Origin: Rhizorhabdus wittichii RW1
GTDB taxonomy: Bacteria > Pseudomonadota > Alphaproteobacteria > Sphingomonadales > Sphingomonadaceae
Direction: 5' to 3'
Assembly: GCA_000016765.1 (NCBI GenBank)
Contig: CP000699.1
Location: 3,745,001 to 3,809,000, forward strand
DNA length: 64,000 bases
The notes below the pieces were generated by a model. The model made no database searches and was not told where the DNA came from. It saw nothing but the letters and a program-made list of their open reading frames with translations. The translations under genes and the position numbers were made by a program. Positions 43,724 to 51,488 of the stretch are shown here, piece by piece. The first letter of the stretch is position 1, and each line of letters starts with the position of its first letter.

Positions 43724-44400
43724 AGATAGATCATCCGGTTGGGGATCTCGTCGGGGTCGGTGCCGGTGCGGGGGAAATGTTCGGCCAGCACGTCGCCGAT
43801 CGCGCCCACCGCCGCGACCATGCCGTCGGCCGGGCGGTCCGCCTTGCAGCCGTCGATCAGCAGCGCCATCGCCGCGCCCCAGGCGTCGGGCGAGACCTTC
43901 GCGACGATCGCCTCGTCGGCGACGATCTCGGCGCGATGCTCGGCCAGCGACAGGTAGAGCAGCACCCCGGTGCGGCTCAGCGTGCGCTGCTCGGTCGACG
44001 CCTTGAACAGCGCGACCGCGCGGGCGCGCACCCGCCGGGTCTTGGTCCGGCCCGGCGTGAACGCCATGCGCAGCGGCCACCAGCCGACGATGTAGCGGGT
44101 GCCGAGGAATTTGATCGTCGTCGCGAACACCAGCACGGTCATCCACTCGCGCATCGTCCAGACGTGCCAGCCGCCGGTGACGCGGTCGAGCAGGCCGATG
44201 TAGAATCCCGGAAAGGCCGCGTAGACGGCGAGCGCGAGCAGCGCGACCAGCGCCGCCCAGATCAGCGGCACGTCGTTGTAATTGTCCGACCGTTCCGAGA
44301 CGATCGTCGCGATCTCGGCGTCGGAGCGCGCCTCGGCCGCGGTGACGGCGTCGGTCACGCGCTGGATGTCGGCCTCGCCGATACGCACCTTCTGGGCCAT
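43720..44400 (-). CDS. TPM domain-containing membrane protein
   Basis: A 226-residue protein with a split TPM_phosphatase (YgcG-type) fold. The N-terminus MAQKVRIGEADIQRVTDAVT leads to two TM helices (LIWAALVALLALAVYAAF and a segment around MTVLVFATTIKFLG). The C-terminal part carries TLSRTGVLLYLSLAEHRAEI and ADEAIVAKVSPDAW. It lies after the larger TPM gene, sharing one base with its stop (TGATG), and before NUDIX. With lemA it forms the common lemA-TPM-TPM group, probably an envelope protein complex of unknown role. Confidence 0.87.
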   Translation of the reverse strand: MAQKVRIGEADIQRVTDAVTAAEARSDAEIATIVSERSDNYNDVPLIWAALVALLALAVYAAFPGFYIGLLDRVTGGWHVWTMREWMTVLVFATTIKFLGTRYIVGWWPLRMAFTPGRTKTRRVRARAVALFKASTEQRTLSRTGVLLYLSLAEHRAEIVADEAIVAKVSPDAWGAAMALLIDGCKADRPADGMVAAVGAIGDVLAEHFPRTGTDPDEIPNRMIYL

Positions 44401-45203
44401 CACCAGCTCCCCGAGGATCCGCCGCCGCCGAACGACCCGCCGCCGCCCGAGAAGCCGCCGCCACCACCGCCCCAGCCGCCGCCGGAACCGCCGCCCCAAT
44501 GATCGTCGTCGCCGCCGCCCCAGCCGGGGCCCCACAGCACGATCGGCCCGCTGCCGCCGCGATAGCGCCGGCCGCCGCCGAAGCGGCTGGCGATGCTCGA
44601 CCCGACGATGAACAGCAGCACGACGATCCAGAAGATCAGCGCGACGGGCACGCCGCCTTCGTTCTGCTTGCGGTCGTCGGCGACGATCTTCTGCGCGCGC
44701 GCCTGGGCCTGGTCCGGGGGAAGCTGGAGCAGCTGGATCAGCGCGTCGGCGCCGGCGGCGATGCCGCCCGCCATGTCGCCGTCGCGGAAATGCGGCAGGA
44801 TCTGGCGCTGGATGATCACGCTCGACAGCGCGTCGGTGACGATTCCCTCCAGCCCGTAGCCGACCTCGATCCGCACCTTGCGCTCATTGGGGGCGATGAG
44901 CAGCAGCAGCCCGTCATTGGCCTTCTTGTCGCCGATCCCCCAGGCGCGGCCGAGCTTGTAGCCATAATCCTCGATCGGCTGATCCTCGAGGCTGGGCACC
45001 GTCGCCACCACCATCTGCCGCCCGCTCTGCTTGTCGAGCTGCTCGAGCTTCGCGGTCAGCGCCGCCTGCTGCTCGGGCGAGAGCAGCTTGGCGGCGTCGA
45101 CCACGCGCCCGGTCAGCGGCGGGAATGTCTGCGCGAAGGCGGGGACGGCGAGGAAGAACAGGGCGAGGAGGAGGGCGAAAAAAAAAGTCCCCCTCCCTTT
45201 CAA
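44400..45203 (-). CDS. TPM domain-containing protein (YgcG-like), start within a repeat element
   Basis: A secreted/membrane TPM protein: signal peptide FFFALLLALFFLAVPAFAQ, TPM domain (FPPLTGRVVDAAKLLSPEQQ, then YGYKLGRAWGIGDKKANDGL), a TM helix (VPVALIFWIVVLLFIVGSSI) and a long Gly/Ser/Trp-rich tail. No ATG lies between the repeat B copy and the signal peptide. A TTG at 45203, inside the repeat's terminal hairpin, would give MKGRGTFFFALLL and a plausible n-region (267 aa). The longer ATG start at 45347 would translate the repeat. A run of nine A/T bases (45178-45186) sits exactly at the junction, so slippage or a sequencing error could also matter. Confidence 0.75.
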   Translation of the reverse strand: MKGRGTFFFALLLALFFLAVPAFAQTFPPLTGRVVDAAKLLSPEQQAALTAKLEQLDKQSGRQMVVATVPSLEDQPIEDYGYKLGRAWGIGDKKANDGLLLLIAPNERKVRIEVGYGLEGIVTDALSSVIIQRQILPHFRDGDMAGGIAAGADALIQLLQLPPDQAQARAQKIVADDRKQNEGGVPVALIFWIVVLLFIVGSSIASRFGGGRRYRGGSGPIVLWGPGWGGGDDDHWGGGSGGGWGGGGGGFSGGGGSFGGGGSSGSW

Positions 45204-45328
45204 GGGAGGGGCTAGGGGTGGGTGGCGGAGCCGGAGGCTCGATGCCTCCGGCGCAGCATGGCGCGACGACCGGGGACGCTCGCTACGCTCGCGACCCACC
45301 CCTGCACCCCTCCCTTGGAAGGGAGGGG
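45189..45328. repeat. family B repeat (inverted orientation) inside the lemA-TPM operon
   Basis: It has CCCCCTCCCTTTCAAGGGAG at one end and CCCCTCCCTTGGAAGGGAGG at the other. The conserved GCTCGCTACGCTCGCGACCC places it opposite to the other two copies. It separates the lemA stop (45355) from the signal peptide of the TPM gene and abuts it directly, having apparently replaced the native translation start. Confidence 0.85.
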
Positions 45329-45354
45329 AAATTGCGCTTGCCGGCACGCTACCC

Positions 45355-45948
45355 TCAGAACTGCACCGTCGGCGCCTTGTCCGAACCGGCGCTCGCCTCG
45401 AACGGCTGCATCGGCTGGGCGCCGTGGAAGACCTTGGCGCCGATCGCGGTCGGGAAGGTGCGGATCAGCGTGTTATAGGCGCGCACCGACTCGTTATAGT
45501 CGCGGCGGGCGACGGCGATCCGGTTCTCGGTGCCCTCGATCTGGCTCTGCAGCGCCAGGAACTGGTCGCTCGACTTGAGCTCGGGATAATTCTCCGACAC
45601 CGCCAGCAGCCGGCCCAGCGATCCGCTGAGCTGCGCCTGCGCGTCGGCGAAGGCCTTGACCTTGGCCGGGTCCTGCAGGTCGGCGCCCGAAAGCTGGATG
45701 CCGGTCGCGCGGGCGCGGGCGTTGGTGACGTCGGTCAGCACGGTCTTCTCCTGGGCGGCATAGCCCTTCACCGTGTTGACCAGGTTGGGGATCAGGTCCG
45801 CGCGGCGCTGATATTGCGCCTGGACGTCGGCCCATTTCGCCTTCGCCTCCTCCTGCGCGGTCGGCACGCTGTTGATGCCGCAGCCGCTCACCGCGATCGC
45901 GGCGACGGGGGCGAGCAGGGCGGCGGAAAAACGGCGGTCGATGGTCAT
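45355..45948 (-). CDS. lemA: LemA family lipoprotein
   Basis: A 197-residue membrane-anchored helical protein. The N-terminus MTIDRRFSAALLAPVAAIAV ends in the lipobox VSGCGI. The LemA core follows: KAKWADVQAQYQRRADLIPN, then LVNTVKGYAAQEKTVLTDVT, NYPELKSSDQFLALQSQIEG and RRDYNESVRAYNTLIRTFPT. It is first in the lemA-TPM-TPM-NUDIX unit. Its exact function is unknown. Confidence 0.93.
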   Translation of the reverse strand: MTIDRRFSAALLAPVAAIAVSGCGINSVPTAQEEAKAKWADVQAQYQRRADLIPNLVNTVKGYAAQEKTVLTDVTNARARATGIQLSGADLQDPAKVKAFADAQAQLSGSLGRLLAVSENYPELKSSDQFLALQSQIEGTENRIAVARRDYNESVRAYNTLIRTFPTAIGAKVFHGAQPMQPFEASAGSDKAPTVQF

Positions 45949-46083
45949 ATGCGGATCTTTCCCTGATATCGACAGTATTAGCCGGCAGGTAAGCGCGGCG
46001 TAACGAACTTCAATGGCCTGCTTGACCTTTATGGCATGGGCGTGATGATCGCGCCACGGCCAAGCAAATGGGGAACAGAACAT

Positions 46084-46512
46084 ATGTTGCAGGATTTCAA
46101 GGCCTTCATCAACAAGGGCAATGTCGTCGATCTCGCCGTCGCGGTGATCATCGGCGCGGCCTTCGGCAAGATCGTCTCGTCGCTGACCGACGATCTGATC
46201 ATGCCGCTGATCGGCTACTTCACCGGCGGGCTCGACTTTTCGAGCCACTTCATCCGTCTTGGGGAAATCCCCGCCAACTTCACCGGCTCGGTCACCAGCT
46301 ATGCCGACCTGAAGAATGCCGGCGTCCCGCTGATCGGCTTCGGCCAGTTCATCACCGTCGCCGTCAACTTCCTGCTGATCGCCTTCGTGGTGTTCCTCGT
46401 CGTCCGCGCGGTGCAGCGGTTCAACAAGGCCGAGGAAGCCAAGCCGGCCGAGCCCGCCGAGGACGTCGTCCTGCTCCGCGAGATCCTGGCCGAGCTCAAG
46501 AAGAAGGGCTGA
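46084..46512 (+). CDS. mscL: large-conductance mechanosensitive channel MscL
   Basis: A 142-residue channel with the family signature at the N-terminus ([20 protein letters not shown], then [20 protein letters not shown]) and the second helix [20 protein letters not shown]. The cytoplasmic C-terminal helix is [18 protein letters not shown] 46084 is the conserved start; 16 extra upstream codons are open but not conserved-looking. It gates on extreme membrane tension. It lies divergent from lemA and just upstream of ssrA. Confidence 0.95.
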   Translation: MLQDFKAFINKGNVVDLAVAVIIGAAFGKIVSSLTDDLIMPLIGYFTGGLDFSSHFIRLGEIPANFTGSVTSYADLKNAGVPLIGFGQFITVAVNFLLIAFVVFLVVRAVQRFNKAEEAKPAEPAEDVVLLREILAELKKKG

Positions 46513-46549
46513 TCGCCAATAGGGGCCTTCAAATCCGCTGCGCACCCTC

Positions 46550-46915
46550 CTATATCGGGGGTGCCGGGTTCGCCCGGCTATGGCGATAAATGATGTCGTG
46601 GAATAGATGCAGCGGACCCGGGGGCAGTACCCGGCGGCTCCACCACAAATCCCGGATTTCCGGGGCTCGTGACGGGGCCGAACCAGGATCGACGTGTATT
46701 CAAAGACGATGTTTTTGCCCGGCCTGAATGCGCCGTTAAACCGTTCGAACCTACAAGTGCCAACGATAACGAGGCGCTCGCGATTGCCGCGTAACTGAGT
46801 CCTAACGGACGACGTTACAAGGCTTAAGCGCGGTTCGGTCCGCACCGGGCAACAGAAGCGGAATCCAGCGGTTCGGGGAGCACCGGGCAACAGAAGCTCC
46901 CCACTCTATTCGAGT
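46550..46915 (+). ncRNA. ssrA: transfer-messenger RNA, circularly permuted two-piece form
   Basis: The order is acceptor piece first, then coding piece, as in alphaproteobacteria. The acceptor piece ends CGGCGGCTCCACCA (CCA at 46643-46645). A 28-nt spacer follows, and the coding piece begins at 46674 with GGGGCCGAACCAGGATCGAC. The two ends pair GGGGCCG/CGGCTCC with the alanine-type G3:U70 wobble. The tag reading frame is at 46759-46794: ANDNEALAIAA then TAA. The pseudoknot region shows the repeated CACCGGGCAACAGAAG. A hairpin CCACTC/GAGTGG closes the coding piece near 46915. The exact 5' limit of the acceptor piece is uncertain. It rescues stalled ribosomes with SmpB. Confidence 0.93.
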
Positions 46916-47007
46916 GGCCTCAGGCGCCGGCGGTCGCATCCGCGACCTTGGCTATCCTCGCAGTAGCTCGGGCGCGCGTTCGCGCTTGCGGAGCCCTGCG
47001 GGCTCCG
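46916..47007 (+). repeat. family D repeat, copy directly after ssrA
   Basis: Begins GGCCTCAGGCGCCGGCG and ends in the hairpin CGGAGCCC-TGC-GGGCTCCG followed by TTTCCTGCTTC. It is highly similar to 38512-38604 (minus strand). It starts at the end of the tmRNA coding piece, in the same orientation, and its terminal hairpin could serve as the ssrA terminator. Confidence 0.85.
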
Positions 47008-47048
47008 TTTCCTGCTTCACCCTCATCGTCATCCCGCTTCCCCCCACC

Positions 47049-47138
47049 CGTCACCCCGGCGGAGGCCGGGGTCTCGGGAGGCTCCTGCCTCGACCTCATC
47101 TCCCCTCTCCCGAGACCCCGGCCTCCGCCGGGGTGACG
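47049..47138. repeat. family A palindromic repeat, GGCGGAGGCC subtype
   Basis: Arms CACCCCGGCGGAGGCCGGGG and its complement flank a short centre. It lies between the family D copy and the DUF885 gene. The rest of the 46916-47228 gap shows no gene. Confidence 0.88.
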
Positions 47139-47228
47139 GTAACTGTCTTTATACGGTAATACACTCTTGCCTCCGGCGATTCCGCCGATAGTCTCCCGCG
47201 CCATAACCCGCTCAGGGAGAAGCATTTC

Positions 47229-49046
47229 ATGGATAGACGTCAATTCATCGGCTCGACCGGTCTCGCCCTTCTCGCCGGCATGATGCCGCGCCTGGCCGAG
47301 GCCGCGGCGACCGGCACCGCGGCCGACAAGCAGCTCGCCGCGATGGTCGAGAGGATGTTCGAGAAGCAGCTCGACGACAGCCCCGAGACCGCGACCAGCC
47401 TCGGCCTCGACAAGGGCGCCCGCGCCGGACAGAAGAGCAAGCTCGACGGCTACACCAAGGCCGACCAGGCCAGGACCCTCGCCGAGGACAAGGCGTCGCT
47501 CGCCGCGCTGCGCAAGCTCGACCGCGCCGCGCTGTCGCCCGCCGCGCAGCTCAACTACGACGTCGTCGTCTATATGGTCGAGCAGACCACCAGGGGCGGC
47601 TCCAAATATCCCTATGGCAGCAGCAGCGAATATTATGTCCCCTATGCGATCAGCCAGCTCAGCGGCCCCTATGCCTCGGTCCCGGACTTCCTCGATTCGC
47701 AGCATGTGATCGAGACGAAGGACGACGCCGACGCCTATGTCGCGCGCCTGCACGAATTCGCCCGCGTCCTCGACGAAAGCACCCGCTTCCAGCAGGACGA
47801 CGTCCGCTACGGCGCCTTCGCCCCCGATTTCTGCCTCGATCTCGCGCTCGGGCAGCTCCGGGCGCTGCGCGACCAGCCGGCGGCGAAGACCGTCCTCGTC
47901 GACTCGCTCGTCCGCCGGACGGCCGAGAAGAAGATCGCCGGCGACTGGGGCGCCCGGGCCGAGACGATCGTCGCCGCCGAAATATTCCCCGCGCTCGACC
48001 GGCAGATCGCGCTCGTCACCGGCCTGCGCAAGGCGGCCAGCCATGACGCGGGTTGCTGGCGCCTGCCCAAGGGCGACGAATATTATGCCGACGCGCTGAT
48101 GAACGCGACGACGACGACGCTCTCGCCCGAGGAGGTCCACCAGATGGGCCGCGAGCAGGTCGCCGAGATCAGCGGCCAGATCGATGCGATCCTGAAGAAG
48201 GAGGGCATGACCAAGGGGACCGTCGGTGAGCGGCTGACCGCGCTCAACAACGATCCGAAGCAGCTCTTCGCCAACACCGACGCGGGCCGGGCCGAGCTGA
48301 TCGACTATATCAACGGGCTGGTGAAGGCGATGGAGGTGAAGCTGCCCGAGGCGTTCGCGACCCTGCCCAAGGCGCCGCTCGAGGTGAAGCGGGTGCCGCC
48401 CTTCATCCAGGACGGCGCGCCCAACGGCTATTACAACTCGGCCGCGCTCGACGGTTCGCGCGGGGCGATCTACTATATCAACCTCAAGGATACCGCCGAC
48501 TGGCCGCGCTACGGCCTGCCCAGCCTGACCTATCATGAGGGCACGCCGGGCCATCACCTCCAGATCAGCCTCGCCCAGGAGGCGAAGGACCTGCCGATGC
48601 TGCGCAAGGTCGCGCCGTTCGGCGCCTATGTCGAGGGCTGGGCGCTCTATGCCGAGCAGCTCGCCGACGAGATGGGCGTCTATGAAAAGGACCCGATCGG
48701 CCGCGCGGGCTTCCTGCAGAGCTTTCTGTTCCGCGCGGTCCGGCTGGTCACCGACACCGGCATCCACTTCAAGCGCTGGAGCCGCGAGCAGGCGACCGAC
48801 TACATGGTCGAGGCGACCGGCTTCGCCCGCCCCCGCACCCAGCGCGAGGTCGACCGCTACTGCATCTGGCCGGGCCAGGCGTGCAGCTACAAGGTCGGCC
48901 ATATGAGCTGGGTCAAGGCGCGCGAGAAGGCGAAGGCGATCAAGGGCGCGGCGTTCGACCTGCGCCAGTTCCACGAGGTGCTGCTCGAAGGCGCGCTGCC
49001 GCTGACCATCCTCGAACAGGTCACCGAGGCGCGGGCGAAGGCATAA
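47229..49046 (+). CDS. DUF885 family protein, Tat-exported putative metallopeptidase
   Basis: A 605-residue protein with a signal peptide of Tat type (MDRRQFIGSTGLALLAG). The DUF885 domain follows, with the zinc-type motif LTYHEGTPGHHLQISLAQE and the downstream Glu-containing AYVEGWALYAEQLADEMGVY. Family members are thought to be gluzincin-like peptidases or carboxypeptidases, few of which are characterised. Length is typical. It starts after a repeat-rich gap and is transcribed alone. Confidence 0.87.
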   Translation: MDRRQFIGSTGLALLAGMMPRLAEAAATGTAADKQLAAMVERMFEKQLDDSPETATSLGLDKGARAGQKSKLDGYTKADQARTLAEDKASLAALRKLDRAALSPAAQLNYDVVVYMVEQTTRGGSKYPYGSSSEYYVPYAISQLSGPYASVPDFLDSQHVIETKDDADAYVARLHEFARVLDESTRFQQDDVRYGAFAPDFCLDLALGQLRALRDQPAAKTVLVDSLVRRTAEKKIAGDWGARAETIVAAEIFPALDRQIALVTGLRKAASHDAGCWRLPKGDEYYADALMNATTTTLSPEEVHQMGREQVAEISGQIDAILKKEGMTKGTVGERLTALNNDPKQLFANTDAGRAELIDYINGLVKAMEVKLPEAFATLPKAPLEVKRVPPFIQDGAPNGYYNSAALDGSRGAIYYINLKDTADWPRYGLPSLTYHEGTPGHHLQISLAQEAKDLPMLRKVAPFGAYVEGWALYAEQLADEMGVYEKDPIGRAGFLQSFLFRAVRLVTDTGIHFKRWSREQATDYMVEATGFARPRTQREVDRYCIWPGQACSYKVGHMSWVKAREKAKAIKGAAFDLRQFHEVLLEGALPLTILEQVTEARAKA

Positions 49047-49100
49047 CTTCCCTCTCCCCTTGGGGAGAGGAGTTTGACCTCGATCCGCGATGCCCCCTTC

Positions 49101-49193
49101 CGTCATTCCCGCGAAAGCGGGAATCCACGGTTGCGGGGCATCCGTTCTCTTGCGGGCCGCCGTCCATGGATTCCCGCTTTCGCGGGAATGACG
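49101..49193. repeat. family A palindromic repeat, CGCGAAAGCG subtype
   Basis: Arms TCATTCCCGCGAAAGCGGGA and complement flank a centre containing GTTCTCTTGCGGGCCGCC, which resembles the centres of the copies at 35334 and 59228. It follows the DUF885 gene. Confidence 0.9.
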
Positions 49194-49266
49194 GAAGAAG
49201 AACGGGCTTGACTCCCGCCTCTGACGTACCGATCTGTAACATCCTCGACGCCATGAGGAGCTTGCG

Positions 49267-49965
49267 ATGATCGACGTCTATTATTGGGGCACGCCCAACG
49301 GCCACAAGGTCACGCTGTTCCTCGAGGAAGCCGGGCTCGATTACCGCATCCACCCGGTCAACATCGGCAAGGGCGACCAGTTCGCCCCCGACTTCCTCAG
49401 GATCGCCCCGAACAACCGCATCCCCGCGATCGTCGACAGCGATCCGGCGGGCGGCGGCGCGCCGGTGTCGCTGTTCGAATCGGGCGCGATCTTGCTCTAT
49501 CTTGCCGAGAAGACCGGCCGCTTCCTCCCCGCCGACCTGCGCGGCCGGGCCGAGGTGCTGCAATGGCTGTTCTGGCAGATGGGCGGGCTCGGGCCGATGG
49601 CCGGGCAGAACCATCATTTCAACGTCTACGCGCCCGAGAAGATACCCTATGCGATCGACCGCTACGTCAAGGAGACCGCCCGGCTCTACGGCGTGCTCGA
49701 CAAGCGGCTCGCCGATCGCGCCTATGTGGCGGGCGACGATTATTCGATCGCCGACATGGCCAGCTATCCCTGGATCGTGCCGTACGAGCGCCAGGGCCAG
49801 GACCTGGATGCCTTCCCCAACCTCAGGCGCTGGTTCGACGCGATCGCCGCGCGGCCGGCGACGATCCGTGCCTACGCCATCCCCGACCGCTTCCGCGACC
49901 TCCCCGAACCGAGCGAGGAGGAACGCCGCCGCAACCTGTTCGGAACCCAGCCGGCGAACGCCTGA
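49267..49965 (+). CDS. glutathione S-transferase family protein (YfcG/YghU, nu-class-like)
   Basis: A 232-residue GST. The N-terminal thioredoxin fold has IDVYYWGTPNGHKVTLFLEE with the Thr-Pro-Asn active-site region of nu-class disulfide-bond oxidoreductases, then FESGAILLYLAEKTGRFLP. The helical C-terminal domain has DYSIADMASYPWIVPYERQG. It probably uses glutathione to reduce disulfides or peroxides in the cytoplasm. The start ATG 49267 follows GAGGAGCTTGCG. Confidence 0.9.
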   Translation: MIDVYYWGTPNGHKVTLFLEEAGLDYRIHPVNIGKGDQFAPDFLRIAPNNRIPAIVDSDPAGGGAPVSLFESGAILLYLAEKTGRFLPADLRGRAEVLQWLFWQMGGLGPMAGQNHHFNVYAPEKIPYAIDRYVKETARLYGVLDKRLADRAYVAGDDYSIADMASYPWIVPYERQGQDLDAFPNLRRWFDAIAARPATIRAYAIPDRFRDLPEPSEEERRRNLFGTQPANA

Positions 49966-49987
49966 CGCCCCGAACCACCCCCACCAC

Positions 49988-50119
49988 CGTCATGCTGAAC
50001 TTGTTTCAGCATCCACCAGGCCACATGCCTTGGCCATGAGGCTCTTGCGGCACGGTCTCTCCCGATCGCCGGGCTCATCCCCGCTCGCCGGTGGATGCTG
50101 AAACAAGTTCAGCATGACG
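49988..50119. repeat. family C palindromic repeat (about 132 bp)
   Basis: The arms CGTCATGCTGAACTTGTTTC... and ...GAAACAAGTTCAGCATGACG are perfect complements over about 27 bp, flanking GGATGC/GCATCC extensions and a centre with CCTTGGCCATGAGG. Only one copy is seen here. It lies after the GST gene. The bases 50120-50297 hold no gene and presumably carry the promoter of the next operon. Confidence 0.88.
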
Positions 50120-50297
50120 AAGAAGGGAAGGCGATCCGCGCTCGCCAACCTGCCCAGCCGTGACCCTGCCGCGCCGAGCCGCCCGAAGCGGCTCGACAGG
50201 CGCGCGCGCGCCATATTAAGGACGGGGACGGCGATCGCGTTCCGCTGAGTTCCTCCAGCCGCGTCGGTTCGTTTCGGGAGTGTGTGCGGGTGGGTCG

Positions 50298-51488
50298 ATG
50301 AAGTCGGCGCTGTTTCTGTTCGATCGGACGGCGGTATTGTTCCTGGGCGTCGCGGCCGGCGCCGCGATCGGCTACGCCTTCGGCGTCCGGCAGCAGGTCG
50401 AGGTGCCCGTCGCGGCGCCGTCCGAACTGGCGGTCGCCGGGCCGGAAGGCGCCGTCCCCGGCGTCGCGCCCGCGACCGCGCCGGACGGGAAGCCCGCGCC
50501 CGTGGCGCCCGGCCAGCTTCCGCAGCCGCCGGTGGTCGCCGAGAACCGGCCGATCCAGCCCGGCATCGTCAACGCGATCGCGGCCGGCCGTCCGGTCCGC
50601 GTCGGCGTGTTCGGCGACAGCTTCGGCGACGGCATCTGGTCCGCGCTCTACAACCAGCTCAGCCGCAAGGCGGGCTACCAGGTGATCAAGTACAGCCAGC
50701 AGGCGACCGGCTTCACCCGCTACAAGACGCTCAACCTCGAACAGCATGACCGCGCCCGTCTCGCCGACGCGCCGGTCGACGTCGCGGTGATCTCGTTCGG
50801 TGCCAACGACATGATGGGCGTCGCCGACGGCGGCCATGTCTATGCGCTGCTCACCCCCAACTGGAAGGCGGCGATCGCGCGCCGGGTCACCTCCTACGTC
50901 GCCATGCTCCGCTCGCAGGGGGCGATCGTCTACTGGGTCGGCCTGCCGAAGATGCGCGAGGCGGCCTATGACGCCGACGTCGTCCGCATGAACGCCTTCT
51001 ATCGCGACCTGATGGGCCGGCTCGGCGTCGCCTTCATCGAGACCGCCCCCTATTCGGTCGATGCCGATGGCCGCTACGCCGCCTATCTGCCCGATCCGGC
51101 GACCGGCAAGCCGCAGCTGATGCGCGCCAATGACGGCATCCACATGTCGATGAACGGCTATGTCCGCATCACCCGCGGGCTGGCCGGGCGCATCCGTTCC
51201 TATGTCGATCAGGCGCGCGGCCAGGCGGGCGACGGCGCGCCGCCGCCGCCGGCCGTGGCGCCCGCGCCGCTGCCCACGCCGCTGGTCGTCCCGCCGCCGG
51301 TCAAGCCCGCGCCCGCGCCGAAGGCTCCCCGGATGGAGGACCCGCTGGCCGATCTGCCCGAGCCGCCCAAGGCCGCCAAGGCGCCGCCGCCCGAACCGGC
51401 GATGGCGCCCGCCAAGGGCGCGCCGGCCGATCTGCTGCCCCCCGAGATGCGCGACGAGGCGACCCGCCCCGACGCCGATCGCCGATGA
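50298..51488 (+). CDS. membrane-anchored SGNH hydrolase-like protein (DUF459 type)
   Basis: A 396-residue protein. One N-terminal TM helix (TAVLFLGVAAGAAIGYAFG) and a Pro/Ala-rich linker precede an SGNH domain with block I VGVFGDSFGDGIW, block III VISFGANDMMGV and block V ANDGIHMSMNGYVRIT. The last 90 residues are a proline-rich tail (APAPLPTPLVVPPPVKPAP). ATG 50298 (MKSALFLFDR) is chosen over an upstream start. It begins a four-gene unit with a second SGNH protein and an MBOAT acyltransferase, so it may transfer or remove acetyl groups on a surface glycan in the periplasm. Confidence 0.84.
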   Translation: MKSALFLFDRTAVLFLGVAAGAAIGYAFGVRQQVEVPVAAPSELAVAGPEGAVPGVAPATAPDGKPAPVAPGQLPQPPVVAENRPIQPGIVNAIAAGRPVRVGVFGDSFGDGIWSALYNQLSRKAGYQVIKYSQQATGFTRYKTLNLEQHDRARLADAPVDVAVISFGANDMMGVADGGHVYALLTPNWKAAIARRVTSYVAMLRSQGAIVYWVGLPKMREAAYDADVVRMNAFYRDLMGRLGVAFIETAPYSVDADGRYAAYLPDPATGKPQLMRANDGIHMSMNGYVRITRGLAGRIRSYVDQARGQAGDGAPPPPAVAPAPLPTPLVVPPPVKPAPAPKAPRMEDPLADLPEPPKAAKAPPPEPAMAPAKGAPADLLPPEMRDEATRPDADRR

